Shown piece after piece: positions 25,177 through 33,589 of a stretch of DNA of 50,258 nucleotides (position 1 is the stretch's first letter; each line of letters begins with the position of its first letter). The stretch covers positions 1 to 50,258 of the forward strand of contig JAAZEM010000140.1 of assembly GCA_012512265.1 (NCBI GenBank), given 5' to 3'. This stretch comes from Armatimonadota bacterium (lineage in GTDB: Bacteria > Armatimonadota > JAAZEB01). The position numbers and the translations under genes were made by a program. The notes below the pieces were generated by a model. It had not been told where the DNA came from, did no database searches, and saw only the letters and a program-made list of their open reading frames with translations.

Positions 25177-26364
25177 TCAGCCCAGGCTGTCGCGAACCTT
25201 GAGCAGCCGCCGTCCCGCCTCCTCCAGTGTGGCCAGGCGCTTCGGGAAAGCGAAACGAATCTGCTGGCTCCCCTTCCCCGGCCCATGGTAGAAGCTGCTC
25301 CCAGGTACGGCTGCGACGCCTGCGTGCTCCACAAGCCAGCGCGCGCACTGCACATCGTCTGAGAAGCCAAGGGCTGAGATATCGGCCATGATGTAGTAGG
25401 CGCCGGCGGGCGGGCGGCAGGCAAAACCCGCCTCGCGGAGGGCAGCCACCAGCACGTCGCGGCGCTCCTGGTAGGCGCGCGCCAGTTCAGCGTAGTACGC
25501 GGCATCGAAGCCCATGGCGACTGCCGCGGCCTCCTGCAGCGGGGCCGGCGCTCCCACGGTGAGGAAGTCATGCACCTTCCGGATGGCATCCGTCAGTCGT
25601 GGCGGCGCGATGCAGTAGCCGATGCGCCAGCCGGTGACCGCGTAGGTCTTCGAGATCCCGGAGATGGTGATGGTGCGCTCGCGCATCCCCGGCAGCGTGG
25701 CGATGCTGAGATGCGTCGCTCCGTCGTAGACGATGTGCTCGTAAATCTCGTCGGTCACCGCCAGGGCATTCCAGCGCGTGCACAGACTCGCGATCATCTC
25801 GAGCTCGGCACGAGAGAAGACCTTTCCCGTGGGGTTATTGGGCGTGTTGAGGATGATCGCTTTGGTTCTCGGGCCAAACGCGGACGCCAGCTCCTCCGGA
25901 TCGATGCGCCAGTCGGGCGCGTGCAGCGAGACGTAACGGGGAGTCGCCCCGGAGAGGATCGCATCTGGCCCGTAGTTCTCGTAGAACGGCTCGAAGACGA
26001 TCACCTCGTCGCCCGGGTTGATCACGGCGAGGAGCGCGGAGATCATCGCTTCGGTGGCGCCGCAGCAGACGGTAATCTCGCGCTCGGGATCAACCTCCAG
26101 GCCCTGGTGGCGCGCGTACTTGTCGGCGAGCGCGCGACGCAGCGAGGGCGCGCCCCAGGTGATGGCATACTGGTTGACGTCGGCCATGATGGCGCGTACG
26201 GCGGCTTCCTTGATCGCCTCCGGCGCCGGGAAGTCCGGAAAGCCCTGGGCCAGGTTGAGGGCGTCGAAGCGATGCGCTAGGCGCGTCATCTCGCGGATTA
26301 CCGACTCGGTGAAGCCCTCGGTGCGCTGTGCCGGCGCGGGTGAGGTGGGATGCTCGGTTGTCAT
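25177..26364 (-). CDS. PLP-dependent aminotransferase (class I, KAT/YbdL-like)
   Basis: A 395-residue fold-type I aminotransferase similar to the glutamine/kynurenine/methionine transaminase group. Landmarks are NLAQGFPDFPAPE (about 37-49), TPNNPTGKV, DEIYEHIVYDG, the PLP lysine K239 in TISGISKTYAVTGWRIGY, and IRFAFPK near the end. The ATG at 26364 is set by family comparison and by its position 6 bases after a TATAAT box; no ribosome site is present, so the mRNA is predicted to be leaderless. It is distinct in sequence from the aminotransferase at 327-1556. The substrate is not determinable. Confidence 0.9.
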   Translation of the reverse strand: MTTEHPTSPAPAQRTEGFTESVIREMTRLAHRFDALNLAQGFPDFPAPEAIKEAAVRAIMADVNQYAITWGAPSLRRALADKYARHQGLEVDPEREITVCCGATEAMISALLAVINPGDEVIVFEPFYENYGPDAILSGATPRYVSLHAPDWRIDPEELASAFGPRTKAIILNTPNNPTGKVFSRAELEMIASLCTRWNALAVTDEIYEHIVYDGATHLSIATLPGMRERTITISGISKTYAVTGWRIGYCIAPPRLTDAIRKVHDFLTVGAPAPLQEAAAVAMGFDAAYYAELARAYQERRDVLVAALREAGFACRPPAGAYYIMADISALGFSDDVQCARWLVEHAGVAAVPGSSFYHGPGKGSQQIRFAFPKRLATLEEAGRRLLKVRDSLG

Positions 26365-26370
26365 GCCCCC

Positions 26371-26399
26371 ATTATACGAGCCGGGGGCAGGCAAGTCAA
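26371..26399 (-). promoter_or_regulatory. Promoter of the second aminotransferase, predicting a leaderless mRNA
   Basis: On the minus strand TTGACT (26394-26399), 17 bases, then perfect TATAAT (26371-26376) and, after exactly 6 bases, the ATG. The -35 overlaps the stop codon of the upstream SRPBCC gene. Confidence 0.75.
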
Positions 26400-26878
26400 C
26401 GCCCGGCGCCCGATTCCTGTGCCCGCCAGTCTTGCTCGCAGACCTCTTTCGTGGCGCGGTGAGCGTGGTTGAAAATGCCGCGCAGGATGGGATCAACCGC
26501 CATCAGACCGCAGATCCGCCCGAGAGCGCCGAAATGGAACTGGTAATCAATGACGTGCAGAACGCGCGTGCCCTCGGTGATCTTCTCGAAGTAGTGCCGG
26601 CTGAGCCACCGCTTCATCGGCCCTCGCACCTGAATATCCTCAAAGAGGAAGAGTGGCTCGCAGGCGGTGACCAGGCTTTCCCAGATGCACGATACCGGCC
26701 CGCGCTGGAAACGCAAGACGATCTCCGCGCCGGCCTGTAGCGGCTGCACCGGCTCTTTCATCACCTCCACGGTCACATCCCGCGGGAAGATGCGCGGCAT
26801 GTTGAGTGGATTGGTGCAAAATGCATAGACATGCTCTATCGGCGCGTGGATATCAATACTCGCTCTGATCCGGGGCAT
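26396..26878 (-). CDS. SRPBCC-superfamily (START/Bet v1-like) protein
   Basis: A 160-residue protein with the SRPBCC pattern: first strand and helix RASIDIHAPIEHVYAFCTNPLNMPRIF, a central run of strands (AEIVLRFQRGPV, FEDIQVRGPM), and a long C-terminal helix. Such proteins bind lipids or hydrophobic ligands, or act as polyketide cyclase-like or coenzyme Q-binding proteins; no ligand can be assigned. The ATG at 26878 lies inside the end of the upstream flavin reductase-like gene (26-bp overlap), so the two are translated from one message. The frame is open further upstream but would read through the neighbour. Confidence 0.78.
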   Translation of the reverse strand: MPRIRASIDIHAPIEHVYAFCTNPLNMPRIFPRDVTVEVMKEPVQPLQAGAEIVLRFQRGPVSCIWESLVTACEPLFLFEDIQVRGPMKRWLSRHYFEKITEGTRVLHVIDYQFHFGALGRICGLMAVDPILRGIFNHAHRATKEVCEQDWRAQESGAGR

Positions 26879-27428
26879 CCTGTGTCCTATCCGGTCCGGT
26901 CGCACGCTCGCGCGCGTTGGCATCGGCGTAGGCGGCGACCACCTCGCCGTAGTAGATCCGGTGGAAGTCGCCCCGCGGATAGCACGTCTTCCGGACCTCG
27001 GGCGCCAGCGCATCGGAGATGACATCGTTTTTCATCACGATCCGGCATTCGTAGTGGATGATGCACTCTTCAAGGATTGGAGACCGCACCACGCGTGCCG
27101 CGACGGGCGTCAGGCCGCAGGCGGCCAGCTTGTCCATCTCTCGCCCGGAGCGCGTGCCACACAGCTTCGCGTTCTCCTCCCGGCCCCTGGGCAGGACGTT
27201 CACCGTGAAATCATCGGCATCCTCTATCAGGGCGTAGGTGTAGCGCGAAGGCCGCACCAGAACGAGGAAGATGCTGCGACCCCAGATCCTTCCAATCGCC
27301 CCCCAACCGATGGTCATCGCGTTGGGTTTTCCATCGCGACCAGCCGTGACGAGCAGCGCTCCCTCATGCTCCAGAGCGTGCAGCGTCTCAGGCCACAACT
27401 CCGTCAGGTGGATCTCCTCCTTCACCAT
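26853..27428 (-). CDS. Flavin reductase-like (FMN-binding split barrel) protein
   Basis: A 191-residue protein of the flavin reductase-like domain family: ALLVTAGRDGKPNAMTIGWGAIGR at about 24-47, then VRPSRYTYALIEDADDFTVNVLP and a cysteine-containing core (YECRIVMKND). Such proteins bind FMN and act as small-molecule reductases or flavin donors. The ATG at 27428 has GGAGG 11-15 bases upstream. It heads a two-gene unit with the SRPBCC protein. The physiological substrate is unknown. Confidence 0.84.
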   Translation of the reverse strand: MVKEEIHLTELWPETLHALEHEGALLVTAGRDGKPNAMTIGWGAIGRIWGRSIFLVLVRPSRYTYALIEDADDFTVNVLPRGREENAKLCGTRSGREMDKLAACGLTPVAARVVRSPILEECIIHYECRIVMKNDVISDALAPEVRKTCYPRGDFHRIYYGEVVAAYADANARERATGPDRTQDAPDQSEY

Positions 27429-27771
27429 GGGTCTCTCTTCCTCCCTTGCGGCGGTATTCGCGAGCTGCGCGGCAAGATGCCGGCCAGTGAACTCCTACGG
27501 GATCTGTTCCCCCTCCTGTTTGCCGAATCCTTGTACCTGCTTTCCTGAAAGCGCCAGGGAGATATGGGAAGGAAGGAGCAGGCGTGCGAAGAAAAAGGAT
27601 CAACGCAATGGGCCCGCGCTGTCTGGCTACCGGCGCCAGGGATGGCGACCGCACGGTTGCCTTCTCTTTCCAAGGGCGTTCACTCGCGTCGTTTGCGGGC
27701 CATCACCCGGTACCCGAACGGTCGTGAGTGGCGCGCCGTTCGGCCATCGCCGGTGAGGAGGTGGAGGATTG
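27429..27771. other. Divergent intergenic region, no gene recognised
   Basis: About 340 bp between the flavin reductase-like gene and the URO-D-fold gene that opens the glycan island. It must carry the promoters of both but I find no consensus -35/-10 pair. It shows purine-rich runs (GGAAGGAAGGAG, GAAGAAAAAGGA near 27570-27600) and no clear hairpin. Confidence 0.4.
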
Positions 27772-28809
27772 ATGACTTCCCGCCAGCGTCTCCTGGGCGC
27801 GATCCGTGGCGATCGCGTCGACCGCGTCCCTGTTGCGCCCTTCGGGATGGGTCGCGTTCCGCTAGAGAGCTCCCTCGGACGAGCGCTGATCGCCGAAACG
27901 GACCCCTTCATCGACGCCGGCGGCGCAGGCGACCCATTCCTCGGTGCGGACGTTCCCGCGACCAGCACCATCGAGGGCGATACGACTGTCACGGTGATCC
28001 ACACCCCCAAGGGCGACCTGACCCGCCGGTTTCGGAAGACTGCCCTCACCGCAGCGCAGACCGAGTTTCTCCTCAAGACGCTGGATGATGTTGAGAAGTT
28101 CCTCTCACTTCCCTACACCCCGCCCGCCATCGACCTGATGCGCTTCCACCAACTGCGCGCCGATGTTGGGGAGGAAGGCCTCGTCCTGCTCGGCATCCCG
28201 AACGCGATCTGCCTGCCCGCGACGCTCTTCTCGCCCCAGGACCTGTGCCTGGCATGGGCTGATGCGCCGGATCTGGTGCGAAGGCTGTGCGCGGTTGCCT
28301 CCGAACGCCTTCTGGATTACACTCAGCGCCTGCTAGACGGAGGTGTGGATGCCTTCCGGATCATCGGCGGCGAGTACGCGAGCGTGCAGCTGGGTCCCCA
28401 GGCGTTCCGGAAACTGGTGACCCCCTTCGACACCGAGCTCGTGGCGCTCATGCACTCCCGCGGCGCCGTGGCCTACTACCACAACCACGGGCAGGTGATG
28501 GAGTATCTGGATCTGCTCGCTGATCTGGGCGTGGATGCCCTCGATCCCCTGGAGGCACCACCTTGGGGCGACGTGGATCTGCGCGCGGCGATGGCTCGCA
28601 TTGGTGACCGCGTCTGCCTCGTGGGCAACCTGGATGACATGGAGATCATCGACCGCTTGCCCGAGGCAGAGGTGTGCGCCATCGCCCGCGAACGACTGGA
28701 GGCTGCCGGCTCCCACCACTTCATCTTGGGCGGCACGGCATCTGGCACTTGTGGCGAACATGGCGCGCGCAACTTCATTGCCATGGCCCGGATGGTCCGC
28801 GCCGGGTAG
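27772..28809 (+). CDS. Uroporphyrinogen-decarboxylase-fold protein (MtaA/CmuA-like), first copy
   Basis: A 345-residue URO-D-family protein. It starts TSRQRLLGAIRGDRVDRVPVAP, a hallmark of the methyltransferase-like branch (MtaA, CmuA and relatives), and has YHNHGQVMEYLDLLADLGVDALDPLEAPPWGDVDL and CLVGNLDDMEII, typical of the metal/cofactor face of the barrel. The heme-pathway arginine pattern is not evident. The ATG at 27772 has AGGAGG 10 bases upstream; a TTG at 27769 is too close. URO-D-fold proteins of this branch are common in glycan-degradation islands with unknown chemistry. It is the first gene of the plus-strand block. Confidence 0.86.
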   Translation: MTSRQRLLGAIRGDRVDRVPVAPFGMGRVPLESSLGRALIAETDPFIDAGGAGDPFLGADVPATSTIEGDTTVTVIHTPKGDLTRRFRKTALTAAQTEFLLKTLDDVEKFLSLPYTPPAIDLMRFHQLRADVGEEGLVLLGIPNAICLPATLFSPQDLCLAWADAPDLVRRLCAVASERLLDYTQRLLDGGVDAFRIIGGEYASVQLGPQAFRKLVTPFDTELVALMHSRGAVAYYHNHGQVMEYLDLLADLGVDALDPLEAPPWGDVDLRAAMARIGDRVCLVGNLDDMEIIDRLPEAEVCAIARERLEAAGSHHFILGGTASGTCGEHGARNFIAMARMVRAG

Positions 28810-28977
28810 CTTCCCGGGCCGCGGATGCGGCGCTCGCACGAGAGGCGCGCAACTTGGAGGGCAATGGCTGGCGAGCAGGGCGAGTGGCCGGCCTCCCTCC
28901 TGAGCAGGAGTCGCAACGTTCGACTGTCGAATGAGGCGCAAAGTAGGTAACACCTTCGTGATGATGGAGGAGAACCG

Positions 28978-29976
28978 GTGAAGAGCAGACACGTTTGGAT
29001 CCTTGCGTGGGCGGCGGTGGTCGCGTTAGCGCCAGCCGCCGATGCGGCAGAAAAGGCCTCACCGTTGGCATCGCGCCGCGCCGCGCTCGTTGCCCTCGCG
29101 GCAAAGGGGGAGGCGGGCCTCCCGCAGATCGCCGCGGCGCTCAAAGATGACAACCTGGTGATCCGGCGCACGGCAGTCCGACTCCTGGCCGATCTGGGAA
29201 AGCCGGCCCGGCCGGCACTTGCCGAGGCGTTGTCCAACTCTGATTTCCTCGTGCGGCGAACGGCGCTCACCGCGCTCTGCGAGCCGCTCACGGCGGAGTG
29301 TCTCCCCCACCTGGAGAAGAGCATTCAAGACGAAAGCCTGGCCGTGCGCCTGGTAGCCGTGAACCTCCTGGCCTCGCTCGAGCCTCGGAGCGATGCGGTG
29401 AACAAGATCCTCGACAAGGCGCGCTCGGATGAGTCCACCGCGATCCGCGACGTGGCCGCACGGGCGCTGTGGCCCTTCCACCGTGACACGGTCCTCCTGC
29501 GCGACCGCAAGGACTGGGACCACGAGGTGGTCGTGACACAGTCGATCCCACTCCCGAAGACCGGCTGGCGCTTCCAGCGAGATCCCGAGCGCGACGGGCA
29601 CCTGAAGAAGTGGTTCGCCCCGGATCTCGATGACTCCAAGTGGCCGGCCATCGAGATCGAGCGCTCCTGGGAGAGCCAGGGGCATGAGTATGACGGCGTG
29701 GCGTGGTATCGCGGCTCTTTCGAGCTGCCAGCAAAGCCGGACCACAACGCGGTGGAGCTGCACTTCGATGCCGTGGATGAGTGCGCCTGGGTCTGGGTGA
29801 ACGGAATCTACGTTGGCCAGCATGACCTGGGCACTGCCGGATGGGATCGGCCCTTCGCCATCGATATCACCCGCGAGGTGCGCTGGGGGCAGAAGAATCA
29901 GGTCACGATTCGCGTCTACGACAGCGCCTATGCGGGCGGGATCTGGAAGCCGGTCCGTATCGATATCTTGAAGTAG
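28978..29976 (+). CDS. Secreted HEAT-repeat protein with GH2-like jelly-roll domain
   Basis: A 332-residue protein, GTG start with GGAGGAG upstream. Residues 1-23 are a signal peptide (KSRHVWILAWAAVVALAPAADA). About 30-170 are HEAT repeats (LKDDNLVIRRTAVRLLADLG, LSNSDFLVRRTALTAL, IQDESLAVRLVAVNLLASL). About 215-332 is a galactose-binding-like jelly roll as found at the N-terminus of GH2 enzymes: VAWYRGSFELP, VELHFDAVDECAWVWVNGIYVGQH, NQVTIRVYDSAYAGGIWKPVRIDIL. There is no catalytic domain. It probably acts outside the cytoplasm as a glycan-binding or scaffold protein. Gaps of 168 bp on each side to same-strand genes suggest an operon with internal signals. Confidence 0.8.
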   Translation: MKSRHVWILAWAAVVALAPAADAAEKASPLASRRAALVALAAKGEAGLPQIAAALKDDNLVIRRTAVRLLADLGKPARPALAEALSNSDFLVRRTALTALCEPLTAECLPHLEKSIQDESLAVRLVAVNLLASLEPRSDAVNKILDKARSDESTAIRDVAARALWPFHRDTVLLRDRKDWDHEVVVTQSIPLPKTGWRFQRDPERDGHLKKWFAPDLDDSKWPAIEIERSWESQGHEYDGVAWYRGSFELPAKPDHNAVELHFDAVDECAWVWVNGIYVGQHDLGTAGWDRPFAIDITREVRWGQKNQVTIRVYDSAYAGGIWKPVRIDILK

Positions 29977-30144
29977 AGCGGTCCGCCGAACGGGATCCGT
30001 ATTCGGACGAGCGCGCGCTAACCCCCTCACGAGGGCATCGGGGTGGCGTCCAACCTGGGTATTGCCGGTTGACCTGCCTCGAGATACCCGCGGGGCGAAG
30101 CTTCCGACGACCTGTCGCGCGCTCCTGGAGAGAATGGTGCAGTC

Positions 30145-33100
30145 ATGAGGGATCTATCCATCATCTGGCGCATGATGTTGCTGCTTGCGGCATGCGGGGC
30201 GCTCCACGCCGCGCCAGCCGCTGAAACCCAGCCCTGGCAGAAGCTCTACACCGGCCAGGATGCCACTGGACCGAACGTCATCGCCCTCTGGCAGTTCCAG
30301 CCTGGGCAAGAGGCGAAGGATGCTTCCGGCCACGGCCACGACTTGAAGCTCCGGGGCAACACCCGCTTCATTGCCGGCGGGCCGCTGGGCGGCTACCTCG
30401 AGTCGTTTCTTGGTGGCACCGACAACGACACCCAGATGGGCGCCGTAGCGAAAGATCACCCGGATCTCTCGCCTGCCGGCGCGTTCACCCTGGAGGCGTG
30501 GTTTGCTGCGAAGCCGGAGATGGAGCAGACAGCCAACGTCTTCATGATCGATAAGAAGTACTTCAACTACTCCCGCGAAGACCCCCGGGCGAACTGGGAC
30601 TACTGTCTCTGCCTCGCGCGCGCGGGGAAGCAGCGCCGTCTGCTCGCTCACCTGGGCTATGGCAAGGATTCGGCGACCTACTCCTCCGAAGCCTTTGAAG
30701 TGAAGCCCGGCGAATGGATCCATGTGGCGTTCACTTACGACGGCGCGGGCACCGGGCGCTTCTTCGTCAATGGCCAGCCTGCGGGTAAGACGGTCCATGA
30801 GGGCCGCGGCCCCATCACTCCTGGTAACTATGACCTGGTGTTGGGCGACCGCTATGGGAGCACGCACTCCGGCTTCCCGGGCTACCTGGCCCAGGTGCGC
30901 CTCAGCAATGGCATCGTGCCTTACTTCACGGGACCCCTGGAGGTGACCCCCGGAGTTGGGCGCACTGCGTTTGTGCGCATGGAGAAGGACGCGTCCTTCT
31001 CGCTCACCGTGAGCAACGACACCGACAAGCCGCTCACAAACGGCCAGGTGCAGGTCGTCTTCGGTGGCAATACGCGGCGGATCACCCTGCCGAACCTGGC
31101 CCCTAACCAGGAGCAGGTGGTCCCCATCCCTGTGGATACCTCCCTGCGCCCGGATAGCTATCCGCTCACAGTGACGGCTACGGCGGTCGCTGACGGGCGC
31201 GAGTATCGCACGGAGAAGGAGTTTCAGATCACGATTGTGCCGCGCCCGCTGCCGGATCAGATGCCGGTGGTGATGTGGGGCACGGGTGATATCCCCCGGT
31301 TGAAGCAGATCGGCTTCACGCACCGTCTGGTTTACCTCACCGACTATGGCAAGATCTGGAAGGCCGGCGAGCCGACCGAAGCAATGACCACCGGCGCCAT
31401 CGCAGAGCGTGCGCGCATGCTGGACGAGCTTCTGGTGAACGGCCTGGGCGCCGCCGTCTACATCTACCCGGGCCGCTGGGTGATGAACAACAAGAAGCTG
31501 CAGGAGCAGTTCCAGCGCGTTGAGCGCACGGGCAAGCCTCGGGGCAACAAGGACGTCTGCGCCAGCTTCCCGGAGATCCAGCAATATGCCTACAACGCCG
31601 GCGCGTCCGTCGCCCGGACCTTCGGGCATTTCCCCGCGCTGCAAGCGGCGTTGGTCCACTCCGAGATCCGGGATGGCACCGATCTCTGCTTCCACCCGCA
31701 TGACCAGGAGGCCTATCGGCGGGAGACCGGCCTCGAGATCCCCGCGGAGGTGCAGTCCAAGAGCGGAGTCCGCTTCTCAAGCGTCCGTGGCTTCCCCGCG
31801 CGCCAGGTCGTGCCGGATGACCACCCGCTCCTGCAGTTCTATCGCTGGTTCTGGAAGGACGGCGATGGCTGGAACTCGCTGCACACCCAGGTGCATCGGG
31901 GCTTGAAATCCACGGGCAGGAAGGATCTCTGGACCTTCTTCGATCCGGCAGTGCGCGTGCCGAGCCTCTGGGGGAGCGGCGGGCAGGTGGATTACGTCTC
32001 GCAATGGACCTACTCCTACCCGGACGCGATCAAGATCGGGCAGGCAACGGACGAGCTGTTCGCCATGGCCGATGGCCAGCCCGGGCAGCAGGTGATGAAG
32101 ATGACCCAGGTCATCTGGTACCGCAGCGGCACCGCGCCCAATCTGCCCGAGGATGAGTCGAAGCGCGCCCCGTGGGAGAAGGAGAAGCCCGAAGCTCGCT
32201 TTATCACCATCTCGCCGGACCATATGCGCGAGGCGTTCTGGTCCAAGCTCTCTCGACCGATCCGCGGTATCATGTACCATGGCTGGGGCTCTCTGGTGGA
32301 GACCGGCGAGAAGCAGGGCTACTGCTACACGAACCCTGAGACAGAGAAGGTCCTGGGCGAACTGACGCGAACCGTGGTCCGCCCGCTCGGGCCCACGCTG
32401 CTCAACGTGCCTGACCGCAAGAGTGACGTGGCTCTCCTGGAGAGCTTCTCGTCGCAGGTCTTCGCTGCCCGCGGCACCCACGGCTGGAGCAACGCGTGGG
32501 AAGCCGACATGCATCTGATCCTCCAGTGGGCGCAGCTGCAGCCCCGGATCATCTACGAGCAGACCATCCAGCGCGATGGCTTGGATGGCTACCGCGTGCT
32601 GGTGATGCCGTTCTGCGATGTGCTCCCCGAGAGCGTCGTCAAGAAGGTGGTCGAGTTCCAGCGCAAGGGTGGGATCATCGTCGCGGACGAGTTCCTGACC
32701 CCCGCCCTGACCCCTGATATCGTGCTGCCCAGCTACCGGCGCACGAAGAAGGCGCATGAGGACAAGGCCGCGCTCCAGGCGCTGGCCGCGCAGCTCCGAC
32801 GCGAGCTCGATCCGTTCTACACCCGGTATGGCGAGGCTTCCGATCCCGACGTGGTGGTGCGCTTCCGCCAGTACGGGCAGAACGACTACCTCTTCGCCGT
32901 GAATGACAAGCGCACCTATGGCGACTACGTGGGCCACCACGGCTTGGTGATGGAGAAGGGCCTGCCCCACGCCGCGACGATTACGGTGCGCCGCCCGGCA
33001 GGGTACGTCTACGACCTCGTGGCCCATCGGGCCGTGCCGGCGAAAGCCACTGATGGCACCCTGAAGATCGATGCCAGCTTCGGCCCCGGGGATGGTCGGC

Positions 33101-33423
33101 TCTTCCTGATCACGCCTAAGCCTGTGACGAGCGTTCGGGTCGCGACGGCCGGGCAAGCCCGGCTTGGCAGCTCCGTGGCCATCCGCGCCGCTGTCCTCGA
33201 CAACCAGGGCAAGCCACTTGCGGCGGTCATCCCTGTCCAGGTGGAGGTGATCGATGCCCAGGGGCGGCCCGCGGAGCCGAGCGGCTACTACGCGGCCAAG
33301 GATGGCCAGTTCAGCTTCACGCTCGACCTGGCACGCAATGACACCCCTGGCCGCTGGACGGTGCGAGTCCGCGAGCTGGCATCCGGCAAGACAAACACGG
33401 CCACTCTGACCGTAGCGCGATAG
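30145..33423 (+). CDS. Large secreted LamG-containing glycosidase-like protein
   Basis: A 1092-residue secreted protein with a signal sequence (about 1-25, MMLLLAACGALHAAPAAE). About 45-265 is a LamG/concanavalin-like lectin (ALWQFQPGQEAKDASGHGHDLKL, FTLEAWFAAKP, WIHVAFTYDGAGTGRFFVNG). About 275-365 is an NEW3-like Ig domain. About 370-740 resembles a TIM-barrel glycosidase (MWGTGDIPRLKQIGFTHRLV, RGIMYHGWGSLV). About 745-870 is a flavodoxin-like domain as in the beta-galactosidase trimerisation region (YRVLVMPFCDVLPESVVKKV). The C-terminal part is beta-rich. The substrate is unknown and I cannot point to the catalytic acids. It is likely to degrade extracellular or periplasmic glycan. The start lacks a close ribosome site (GGAGAG about 13 bases off). 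Confidence 0.78.
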   Translation: MRDLSIIWRMMLLLAACGALHAAPAAETQPWQKLYTGQDATGPNVIALWQFQPGQEAKDASGHGHDLKLRGNTRFIAGGPLGGYLESFLGGTDNDTQMGAVAKDHPDLSPAGAFTLEAWFAAKPEMEQTANVFMIDKKYFNYSREDPRANWDYCLCLARAGKQRRLLAHLGYGKDSATYSSEAFEVKPGEWIHVAFTYDGAGTGRFFVNGQPAGKTVHEGRGPITPGNYDLVLGDRYGSTHSGFPGYLAQVRLSNGIVPYFTGPLEVTPGVGRTAFVRMEKDASFSLTVSNDTDKPLTNGQVQVVFGGNTRRITLPNLAPNQEQVVPIPVDTSLRPDSYPLTVTATAVADGREYRTEKEFQITIVPRPLPDQMPVVMWGTGDIPRLKQIGFTHRLVYLTDYGKIWKAGEPTEAMTTGAIAERARMLDELLVNGLGAAVYIYPGRWVMNNKKLQEQFQRVERTGKPRGNKDVCASFPEIQQYAYNAGASVARTFGHFPALQAALVHSEIRDGTDLCFHPHDQEAYRRETGLEIPAEVQSKSGVRFSSVRGFPARQVVPDDHPLLQFYRWFWKDGDGWNSLHTQVHRGLKSTGRKDLWTFFDPAVRVPSLWGSGGQVDYVSQWTYSYPDAIKIGQATDELFAMADGQPGQQVMKMTQVIWYRSGTAPNLPEDESKRAPWEKEKPEARFITISPDHMREAFWSKLSRPIRGIMYHGWGSLVETGEKQGYCYTNPETEKVLGELTRTVVRPLGPTLLNVPDRKSDVALLESFSSQVFAARGTHGWSNAWEADMHLILQWAQLQPRIIYEQTIQRDGLDGYRVLVMPFCDVLPESVVKKVVEFQRKGGIIVADEFLTPALTPDIVLPSYRRTKKAHEDKAALQALAAQLRRELDPFYTRYGEASDPDVVVRFRQYGQNDYLFAVNDKRTYGDYVGHHGLVMEKGLPHAATITVRRPAGYVYDLVAHRAVPAKATDGTLKIDASFGPGDGRLFLITPKPVTSVRVATAGQARLGSSVAIRAAVLDNQGKPLAAVIPVQVEVIDAQGRPAEPSGYYAAKDGQFSFTLDLARNDTPGRWTVRVRELASGKTNTATLTVAR

Positions 33424-33440
33424 GCCGCGCTCCTCATTGC

Positions 33441-33472
33441 CAGGTGTCCCCGTCGCGTGACGGGGACACCTG
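33441..33472 (+). terminator. Strong hairpin after the LamG glycosidase-like gene
   Basis: A perfect 14-bp stem (CAGGTGTCCCCGTC / GACGGGGACACCTG) with a GCGT tetraloop, 17 bp past the stop codon. The T tract is absent, so it may terminate weakly or protect the 3' end. Confidence 0.65.
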
Positions 33473-33482
33473 CCGATCGTGC

Positions 33483-33550
33483 CGAGCGGGGTGAAGGTCT
33501 GCCGCGCGTCCTAACCATCGGGGCGCGGATGCAACCCTTCACCCCGCTCG
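33483..33550. repeat. 15-bp perfect inverted repeat with nested hairpin upstream of the lyase-like gene
   Basis: CGAGCGGGGTGAAGG (33483-33497) and its exact complement (33536-33550) enclose 38 bases, within which CCGCGC (33502-33507) and GCGCGG (33522-33527) also pair. It sits 39 bp before the next start codon and just behind the 14-bp hairpin at 33441. Confidence 0.7.
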
Positions 33551-33589
33551 CAAGCGCCGGCGCTACCGGGCCGGTGGAGGGTGAGAACC

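Noticed and set aside
26396..27025. A longer SRPBCC protein starting at 27025
   Set aside because: The extra 49 codons lie inside the flavin reductase-like gene and read as basic low-complexity sequence; the family starts at the ATG at 26878.
27772..28809. Heme-pathway uroporphyrinogen decarboxylase (hemE)
   Set aside because: The opening SRQRLLGAIRGDRVDRVPV and glycan-gene context belong to the methyltransferase-like branch, and no heme gene is nearby.
30154..33156. Two long minus-strand frames (515 and 459 codons)
   Set aside because: They are antisense to the LamG glycosidase-like gene and read as Arg/His-rich shadow protein.
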